Source of the DNA: a virus
DNA length: 64,000 nt
Reading direction: 5' to 3' (one strand)
Virus record (IMG/VR): IMGVR_UViG_3300035180_001545
Coordinates: 41,495-105,494 of that record
Of this stretch, positions 58,954 to 64,000 are shown piece after piece. Below the pieces are notes generated by a model. It was given only the letters and a program-made list of their open reading frames with translations. It was not told the origin of the DNA and did not search any database. Numbering within the stretch: position 1 is the stretch's first letter; each line of letters starts with the position of its first letter. The position numbers and the translations under genes were made by a program.

Positions 58954-59781
58954 TTAGAGTGGCCTCAATTTCGGCTCACCACCGTTGAAGAACTCGGCCA
59001 CGTTGTCTAGCTGGTGGATGCTGAGCCATTGAGTATCAACGCGGACCTCATGCCTGGTCACAGGCTCGCCGGCGGCCGGACGCTTGGCCAAAGGGATGCG
59101 CTGTCGAACCTCCTCGTCCAGCGGCTTGAGGAAGGAGACATGCCGCAGGTAGGCGCCGTTAGTGTAGGTAGGTGGCAGGCTCTCCCAGTCGAAGCCTCGC
59201 TCCTTGAGCAGCTCACGACGGTCTTGCATGCTGATGCCATGCAGCTCACGCTCAGGCGCAACGACACGGGCTGCGGTGCTCACAGCGTTCTTGACCGCGT
59301 CCTTCTCACGCCAGGTAAAAGCGTCCAACACGTCCAGCTCCGTGGGCACCTCCCACATGCGGCAGTCAAAGGCCGGCGGCTCGTTGAGCTCCAAGTAGCG
59401 AGTCGGGTCAGTCCGCATCAGGGTATCGAGGAATCGGCCAGTGAAGGTCGCCGACAGCAGGCTCACGTTCTTCTGCTCACGCATGTTGAACTCGAGCTTG
59501 TCACGATGCCAGCAGAAGGTGGCTTCATCAGACTGCACATAGGCCAAGCGCGGCCGCATCTTTGTGAAGGTACCGGCCGTAGCCTGAATCATGGCTTCGA
59601 GGATCCAGGAGTCGACGGGCTTCTGCATGCCCTTTGTGAAGGTGCTGAATGTACGGCCGTCAACGCGCGCGACAACCCACTCCCAGTCTTGGACAAGCGA
59701 GACTCCCGGACGAAAGAAGGAGCGCTCATTAGCCAAGCCCTCGTAGGCTTTGACCCGGTCACCGAGTGCGTCTGTTTTCAT
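58954..59781 (-). CDS. Thg1-like tRNA(His) guanylyltransferase
   Basis: 275 residues. LGDRVKAYE at the N-terminus, WVVARVDGRTFSTFTKGM (catalytic Asp41) and YVQSDEATF (Asp85/Glu86) match Thg1, a reverse (3'-5') polymerase that adds G to tRNA(His) or repairs tRNA 5' ends. Sequence downstream (DCRMWEVPTE, DAFTWREKDAVKNAVST) also fits phage Thg1-like proteins. It is coupled (ATGA) to the upstream gene and lies in the same transcript direction as the CCA enzyme. Confidence 0.85.
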   Translation of the reverse strand: MKTDALGDRVKAYEGLANERSFFRPGVSLVQDWEWVVARVDGRTFSTFTKGMQKPVDSWILEAMIQATAGTFTKMRPRLAYVQSDEATFCWHRDKLEFNMREQKNVSLLSATFTGRFLDTLMRTDPTRYLELNEPPAFDCRMWEVPTELDVLDAFTWREKDAVKNAVSTAARVVAPERELHGISMQDRRELLKERGFDWESLPPTYTNGAYLRHVSFLKPLDEEVRQRIPLAKRPAAGEPVTRHEVRVDTQWLSIHQLDNVAEFFNGGEPKLRPL

Positions 59782-60290
59782 TCGAGAGAGTCCAAGTAGT
59801 CGTTGTAGGCACGGTGCGCCGAGCGAAGCACGAGCGGCCGCAGCTTGAGCTTTGACCGCACGTTCTTTGTAGTAAGCTTGCCGGAGCTTAACTTCGTTGC
59901 GCCAGAAGGTGTCAACCTTCTTCTGACGCTCTTCGCGCCAGTGTCGATGAAGTAGCTCTTCCCTACGCGCTCGATGACCTTCATCGCTTCGAATGGGTCA
60001 GAGCCGCCGTAGTCGTCCTCGCTGTCCGGGGTGACCGTGACAGAGATGGCCATGAGGCCAGCGCCCGCGTCAAATGAGACAGCTAAGGCTGCAGAGTCCT
60101 CGTTGCGGAGGAGGTTGTAGCGACCTACGACACGGGTGAACCGAGGAGCCTGCTTGATCGGATGATGCTTGGCTTGGAGCATGCGCAGCTGCTCCTTGAA
60201 CTTGTCACCCTTCGGGACGCCGCTGCCCTGCTCGATGCCGAAGTCGCACCAGGAATCCGAGCTCACTTGTTGAGTGTCTTCTTGAGCCAT
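59778..60290 (-). CDS. Unknown protein of the tRNA module
   Basis: 170 residues. Strands [21 protein letters not shown] and a [21 protein letters not shown] segment, then a basic Ser/Lys/Arg-rich C-terminal part ([23 protein letters not shown]). Possibly RNA-binding; no family recognised. It overlaps Thg1 (4 bases) and the ACP gene (28 bases). Confidence 0.55.
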   Translation of the reverse strand: MAQEDTQQVSSDSWCDFGIEQGSGVPKGDKFKEQLRMLQAKHHPIKQAPRFTRVVGRYNLLRNEDSAALAVSFDAGAGLMAISVTVTPDSEDDYGGSDPFEAMKVIERVGKSYFIDTGAKSVRRRLTPSGATKLSSGKLTTKNVRSKLKLRPLVLRSAHRAYNDYLDSLE

Positions 60291-60580
60291 GCTTCACCAC
60301 CTTTAGCTTGCAGCTTTTCGTGTTGCCGATAGGTGAGCTCGGTCGTAAAAGTGACCGTGCTCTTGGTTGTACGGCACCCCCGCTCCCGCAGCGTACCCAT
60401 TGCCTCGTTGATCAGCTTGACGTAGTCGCCGACGGTCTTCACATTCTCGATGTCATCGTCGCTGAGCTCGATACGAAACTCGTCTTCGACAGCCATGACC
60501 AGCTCAACCGCATCGAGGCTGTCCAGCATACCGTCGGCTTTGAGCTTCGAGAGCTGGGTATCAGGCGCTAGCTTAAGCAC
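60263..60580 (-). CDS. Acyl carrier protein with C-terminal extension
   Basis: 105 residues from GTG 60580. The 4'-phosphopantetheine site is [16 protein letters not shown] with Ser in LDSL; the [20 protein letters not shown] segment completes ACP helices. Helix I is nearly missing at this start, and the same frame is open upstream ([15 protein letters not shown]) back to the stop of the preceding gene with no normal start codon. A Lys-rich extension of about 45 residues follows the ACP fold. No synthase is nearby; it may use host acyl chains. Confidence 0.75.
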   Translation of the reverse strand: MLKLAPDTQLSKLKADGMLDSLDAVELVMAVEDEFRIELSDDDIENVKTVGDYVKLINEAMGTLRERGCRTTKSTVTFTTELTYRQHEKLQAKGGEAWLKKTLNK

Positions 60581-60622
60581 CTCCTCTGAGTAGCCGGTCT
60601 GCTCAAGATGGTCTTGAGCTAG

Positions 60623-60796
60623 TCAGGTGAGAGAGTCGTCATCTGGAATTGCCTTCTTGCGTTCGAATGAGCCCTTACCCTTGCGCTGCCGTTGGATGCG
60701 CTGCCGGTACTTGGGCGTTAGCAGGTCACGCGCGATCGGGTCACGCGGCCTTTGAATCGGGATGACGAGGGTGTTCTCGTCCTTCTCATCAGCCAT
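60623..60796 (-). CDS. Small basic phage protein
   Basis: 57 residues. RPRDPIARDLLTPKYRQRI followed by RQRKGKGSFERKK is a motif pattern seen in small phage proteins of unknown role. It overlaps the CCA gene end by eight bases. Its frame runs into the ACP frame after a TGA. Confidence 0.55.
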   Translation of the reverse strand: MADEKDENTLVIPIQRPRDPIARDLLTPKYRQRIQRQRKGKGSFERKKAIPDDDSLT

Positions 60797-61844
60797 GATG
60801 ATAGACCTTGGTCAAGGCTTCGATGCGAGCATGCTTGAGAGCCAGGCCGATCTCCTTGCCAGGCAGGCCCAGGAACGGCTCGGCCAGCACGCCGTTGACT
60901 GCCTTAACGCCTTGCTCCAGGAGCTCGAGCTCAACAGGATCTGTGAACACCATGGCTCGACGCACTTGCGCCCACAGGCCACGGGTGGCTCCGGTTTGCT
61001 GCATGTCATCGAGCAGGCTGACAGGATTTGAGCGATCCCATTTGCGAGTGATCACGTCAAAGGCCTTGACGGTCCCGCCAGGCAGGCCGCGTGCAGCGGC
61101 CTCGGTGATACGGTTGACGGCACCACCATGCTTGATCAGCCAAGCCAGCACTAAGTCAGGCTCTCGAGTCTTGTTGAGCAAAGCTTGGGTGAAGTCGGCG
61201 TCCATCGTGCGTAAAGCAGCAAGGCCTTTGACACGGCCGAAGGCCTTCATGACATAGAGCACCCTGAAGAAACGCATCGGGTCCGGCGTCTCCAAGGCTT
61301 TGACCAGCTCAGCCCAGATCCGCTCTTGGGACAGCTCGTTCAGCTGGCCGTGCTTGATCATGTCCTCGCACAGCTCGATAGTTTCGACGGCGATGTCAAA
61401 GTCCGGAAACTTGCCAGCGAAGCGGGCCAGCCGCAGGACACGGAGCGGATCCTCGCAAAAGGCTTTGCTCGTGTGCCTCAACACCTTGACTTGTAGGTCA
61501 CGCCTGCCACTGTAAGGGTCAACCAGCTCCCCTGTCTTCGTGTGCTTGGCCATCGAGTTGATGGTCAAGTCACGGCGGGCCAGGTCATCCTCAATCGTGA
61601 CGGTGGGCGCGGCGTCAACCTCGAAGCCGTGATAGCCAACAGCCACCTTGCGTTCGATTCGAGCCAGCGCCCATTGGTCGCCGTTCTGTGGGTGCAAGAA
61701 CACCGGAAAGTCGGCGCCGACCTTCTCAAAGCCGAGCTTCAACATCTCGGCCTCGGTGGCGCCGGTGACCACGTAGTCATGGTCCGAAGGTGTCAAGCCC
61801 AGCAGCTCGTCACGGACTGAGCCGCCCACAGCGTAAACTTCCAT
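60789..61844 (-). CDS. cca: CCA-adding tRNA nucleotidyltransferase
   Basis: 351 residues. Class II motifs: VGGSVRDELLGL (7-18), PSDHDYVVTG (catalytic acids), ARRDLTINSM and EDPLRVLRLARFAGKF. It repairs or matures tRNA 3' CCA ends with CTP and ATP. The C-terminal HD domain of the E. coli enzyme is lacking. It is the first gene after a TTTACA-N17-TACAAT promoter and leads the transcript that includes ACP and Thg1. Confidence 0.92.
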   Translation of the reverse strand: MEVYAVGGSVRDELLGLTPSDHDYVVTGATEAEMLKLGFEKVGADFPVFLHPQNGDQWALARIERKVAVGYHGFEVDAAPTVTIEDDLARRDLTINSMAKHTKTGELVDPYSGRRDLQVKVLRHTSKAFCEDPLRVLRLARFAGKFPDFDIAVETIELCEDMIKHGQLNELSQERIWAELVKALETPDPMRFFRVLYVMKAFGRVKGLAALRTMDADFTQALLNKTREPDLVLAWLIKHGGAVNRITEAAARGLPGGTVKAFDVITRKWDRSNPVSLLDDMQQTGATRGLWAQVRRAMVFTDPVELELLEQGVKAVNGVLAEPFLGLPGKEIGLALKHARIEALTKVYHHG

Positions 61845-61869
61845 GTCAGCCTCCGTTAGTATTGTACGG

Positions 61870-61898
61870 ATTGTACACCAGGAAGGCGCTGGTGTAAA
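61870..61898 (-). promoter_or_regulatory. Sigma70-type promoter of the cca operon
   Basis: Minus-strand TTTACA (61898-61893), 17 bp, TACAAT (61875-61870), with a second TACAAT at 61866-61861. CTCCGTT direct/inverted copies flank it. Confidence 0.75.
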
Positions 61899-61946
61899 TC
61901 ACTTCTGTAACGGAGGCGCCCCCGAGACGGGCTCACGCCTGTCATC

Positions 61947-62522
61947 TCAGTCCCCGTGGTGCTTTGAGAAAGCCCGGGGCGCCATTAGAGCCTTGAGCTC
62001 CTCATAGGAGATGGGCGCATAGTTCATGCCTGGCGCGTCCACGCCGATGTCCTGGATCTTGCCGCCCCAGGGGTGAATGGTCGTGCCATGACAGTGGCCG
62101 TGCAGCATCCAGGCTCCGTGGTGGCCGGACTCCCAGGTCAGCTCAGGCGTGTGGTTGAGCGTGATCTGCTGACGGTTGTACTTGCCCACGCCCTGGTCAG
62201 GAATGTTGATCACGCGCTTCTTCTCGATCAGCTCGAAGTAAGCGTGCAGCTGCTTGTTATCCTCGATGACCGAGTCGTGGTTGCCGAGGATCAAGCGCTT
62301 CTTGCCGTTGAGCCGGCACAGGATGTTCTCAGCCTTGACAGCTGGGAGGAAGGCAAAGTCGCCCAGATGCCAAACGATGTCATTCGGCTTGACCCGAGCA
62401 TTCCATTTTTCGATCAACGCTTCGTTCATCTCGTTGACGTTACCGAAAGGGCGCTTCGAGTACTTGATGACGTTGGCGTGTCCGAAGTGGGTGTCGGACG
62501 TGAAGAAGAGTGTCTGTGTCAT
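61947..62522 (-). CDS. Calcineurin-like metallophosphoesterase
   Basis: 191 residues. Metal motifs are TSDTHFGH, WHLGDFAF, LGNHDSV, LNHTPELTW and LHGHCHGT in the canonical order. Such phage enzymes hydrolyse phosphodiesters or nucleotide substrates; the exact one is unknown, but its placement next to 2H, macro, Thg1 and CCA genes suggests nucleotide or RNA-end metabolism. Its ATG overlaps the small gene upstream. Confidence 0.88.
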   Translation of the reverse strand: MTQTLFFTSDTHFGHANVIKYSKRPFGNVNEMNEALIEKWNARVKPNDIVWHLGDFAFLPAVKAENILCRLNGKKRLILGNHDSVIEDNKQLHAYFELIEKKRVINIPDQGVGKYNRQQITLNHTPELTWESGHHGAWMLHGHCHGTTIHPWGGKIQDIGVDAPGMNYAPISYEELKALMAPRAFSKHHGD

Positions 62523-62653
62523 GATGTTATTATGATGCGCTCGAACCAGATGCCGAGCGTTGTTGACCTGCGCTCAACTTCGAGCTGCAAGTGGTTGGGC
62601 AGGTCAGTGACGTGATGCACGATGACATACTCGTTGGGCTCTCGCTTGGTCAC
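62519..62653 (-). CDS. Small unknown protein
   Basis: 44 residues: GTG 62653 overlaps the upstream stop (GTGA) and its own stop overlaps the metallophosphoesterase ATG (ATGA). YVIVHHVTDLPNHLQLEVE then TLGIWFERIIITS suggests a small beta fold. The double coupling supports translation. Confidence 0.5.
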   Translation of the reverse strand: MTKREPNEYVIVHHVTDLPNHLQLEVERRSTTLGIWFERIIITS

Positions 62654-62988
62654 GAGCCTAGCCCAAAGCTCGCGTGAGCAAGGGTGCATAGGTTGGCGAC
62701 CGACGTAGGGGGGCTTTCATTTGACTTGTGCATGGTTGCAATGCCAAGCATCTTGTTGCCGGTGTAGACCGGCACAGGCTTCAGCGCCGTACTTCCGCCA
62801 GGCGTGACAAGGCTCTGGGGCTTCGGGGTTTGCCGGATGACAGTCTCAGGAGCCTTGACCGGCGCGACTTTGACTGGAGCCGGCGTGCGCGCAAACTTAG
62901 GTACGCTCGCCCACTTAGCCAGCATCTGTTCATTGGAGTCATGCAGCGCCTGTTGCTTGCTTGTTAACTGATGCTTCTTTCGCTTCAT
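62650..62988 (-). CDS. Unknown protein, first gene of minus-strand operon
   Basis: 112 residues from ATG 62988, chosen because the promoter -10 lies only eight bases upstream, making the longer frame impossible. The N-terminus is basic (KRKKHQLTSKQQ); the middle is Pro/Val/Lys-rich and disordered; the end is MLGIATMHKSNESPPTSVAN. The transcript may have almost no leader. No family recognised. Confidence 0.6.
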   Translation of the reverse strand: MKRKKHQLTSKQQALHDSNEQMLAKWASVPKFARTPAPVKVAPVKAPETVIRQTPKPQSLVTPGGSTALKPVPVYTGNKMLGIATMHKSNESPPTSVANLCTLAHASFGLGS

Positions 62989-62995
62989 ACCTTGG

Positions 62996-63024
62996 ATTGT
63001 ATTCGGCATTAGCCGCTTTGTAAA
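62996..63024 (-). promoter_or_regulatory. Sigma70-type promoter
   Basis: Minus-strand TTTACA (63024-63019), 17 bp, TACAAT (63001-62996), as at 58.9 and 61.9 kb. Confidence 0.75.
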
Positions 63025-63026
63025 TA
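63021..63026 (+). promoter_or_regulatory. T4-late-type TAAATA motif
   Basis: TGTAAATAC on the plus strand, five bases before the ATG at 63032, overlapping the minus-strand -35 box. A built-in early/late switch point is possible. Confidence 0.4.
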
Positions 63027-63031
63027 CTTCC

Positions 63032-63838
63032 ATGCTTAAGACCTACATCATCCAACGTTCAATTCTCGAGCCTATCCCGTGCGAGCGCCTGCACCGTGTT
63101 GACTATGACGAGCTGCTCAAGACAATGCGCTTTCCGCTCATGTGGGTATACGAGCACTACCTGCAGGCATGGCTACCGCGCGAGGTGGATGAGCGCTTGA
63201 TCTTGTCGATGACCGGCTATAGGCTCGATAATGACCGGCTAATGCGCAGGCTAACAGTCCTGGGTTTGCTCGAGGTGCCACAGCTGCGATGGGAGGACCT
63301 CAAGGACCAGCTTAAAGCTGACGGCTATGTCAAGGTTCCAGGCATAGTGCCTGCGGGTTACTGCGCTCAGCTAGCTGACTACTTCTACCGTCAACCTGAA
63401 GTCCATGAGCGCTGGCCTGACATGCCTGGCATCAAGCGTACATCGGTCAATGACTCGCCGTTGATGCGACTGGTCCATGAGGCTACGCTCAAGCTTGCAC
63501 TCTACGTGCTTGACGCTGACATCAAGACCAGCTATAGCTTTACAGCAGCATATGAGGCAGGTACCGTGCTGCCGCGGCACACTGACAGGCCGCAGTGCGT
63601 TTACAACGCGTCCGTCATCTTAGGTGTCGACCCGTCAAGCGCTGACCCTAAGGAGTGGCCGCTCTTCATCGAAGTCAACGGAGTGCCGCATGCTGCCAAG
63701 CTCAACGTAGGCGACGCTGTGTTCTATGCAGGTACCCGAGACCCACATTGGCGGAACGAGCTCCCAGCAAACATGCACCGGCTACTGGGAACCTTTTTCC
63801 ACTACGTGCCGGCGGACTTTGCCGGCTCGCTTGCTTAG
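63032..63838 (+). CDS. 2OG-Fe(II) oxygenase with N-terminal winged-helix-like domain
   Basis: 268 residues. Residues 20-85 (VDYDELLKTMRF..., LILSMTGYRLDNDRLMRRLTVLGLLE) look like a small winged helix. Residues 90-268 are the oxygenase: LPRHTDRP (H183, D185), LNVGDAVFYAGTRDPHWRN (distal His) and MHRLLGTFFHYV (Arg). Substrate unknown. It is divergent from the minus-strand operon and shares the promoter region. Confidence 0.7.
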   Translation: MLKTYIIQRSILEPIPCERLHRVDYDELLKTMRFPLMWVYEHYLQAWLPREVDERLILSMTGYRLDNDRLMRRLTVLGLLEVPQLRWEDLKDQLKADGYVKVPGIVPAGYCAQLADYFYRQPEVHERWPDMPGIKRTSVNDSPLMRLVHEATLKLALYVLDADIKTSYSFTAAYEAGTVLPRHTDRPQCVYNASVILGVDPSSADPKEWPLFIEVNGVPHAAKLNVGDAVFYAGTRDPHWRNELPANMHRLLGTFFHYVPADFAGSLA

Positions 63839-64000
63839 ACCCAGTAGCCGGTGAATGTCACGATAGACGTGATCGACTGGGATGCGGTAGCCGTACCCAC
63901 AAGCTGCTTGAAGTGGGTGTTGATGAATTCACCCGGGTGGACAACGATCGGCGCGGACTGAAAGTCCATGACGAGGTCCGGCGCATAGACAGCGCCGATA
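63835..64000 (-). CDS. C-terminal part of a virion structural protein (cut by window end)
   Basis: Minus-strand frame open from the window edge to TAA at 63835: 54 residues including DLVMDFQSAPIVVHPGEFIN and SITSIVTFTGYWV. The final FxGYWV strand is typical of phage structural proteins. It converges on the oxygenase gene with a two-base overlap of stops. Confidence 0.6.
   Translation of the reverse strand, partial: IGAVYAPDLVMDFQSAPIVVHPGEFINTHFKQLVGTATASQSITSIVTFTGYWV

Noticed and set aside
59014-59799. 261-residue plus-strand ORF
   Set aside because: Antisense of the Thg1-like gene, which carries real motifs.

Overview
This is a 64 kb piece of the genome of a large, contractile-tailed phage of the T4 superfamily. 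It carries a family B DNA polymerase, a gp45-type sliding clamp, a gp61-type primase, a gp41/DnaB-type helicase, a 5'-3' exonuclease, an MGME1-like exonuclease and T4-late-promoter-like TAAATA motifs. A holin, an Rz/Rz1 spanin pair and a GH108-type endolysin point to a Gram-negative host. The DNA is fairly GC-rich, and the AT-richer patches coincide with homing endonucleases. The host genus cannot be read from the window.

Layout. 0-13.4 kb (+): virion genes, namely a >1,900-residue structural protein, a second structural protein, a collagen-like fibre followed by a decayed lectin-like fibre end, a prolyl-hydroxylase-like enzyme and an Ig-like fibre. 13.4-20.3 kb (+): a tightly overlapping island of ten enzyme-like genes (a degenerate RRE/ThiF-like protein, two acyl-lipid desaturases, two PP-loop ATPases, a PhyH dioxygenase, a papain-like protein, two GNAT-like proteins and one unknown) that looks like a small biosynthetic cluster. 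20.3-24.7 kb: lysis genes on both strands, a tail-tube-like protein, small paralogues and a 2OG oxygenase. 25-33.8 kb (+): ClpP-like protease, PhoH, DEDDh exonuclease, structural and small regulatory genes. 33.9-51.4 kb (+): the replication core, a proteasome-like hydrolase, a ligase-like protein and, at 41.8 kb, a strongly structured non-coding locus. 51.4-56.5 kb: paralogue expansion and a RimK ATP-grasp/retropepsin fusion. 56.4-63 kb (-): a nucleotide and tRNA-end module (macro domain, 2H phosphoesterase, Thg1, CCA-adding enzyme, a lone acyl carrier protein, metallophosphoesterase), with three matching TTTACA-N17-TAC(A/T)AT promoters across it.

Two themes stand out. First, about ten copies of a small paralogous family are scattered over the window. 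They share a helix with an LxLQQxxID-type core, and most have an MKLxxLLE-type N-terminus containing an (L/I)xE site that resembles T4 capsid-targeting leaders; about half are frameshifted or decayed. I propose they are fast-evolving, capsid-packaged proteins. Second, the macro and 2H genes overlap by four bases beside Thg1 and CCA transferase, which suggests processing of ADP-ribose cyclic phosphate or of defence signals together with tRNA end maintenance.

Homing endonucleases (three HNH, two GIY-YIG) sit at gene borders; both GIY-YIG copies are broken. All functional statements rest on motif reading; no database search was run.
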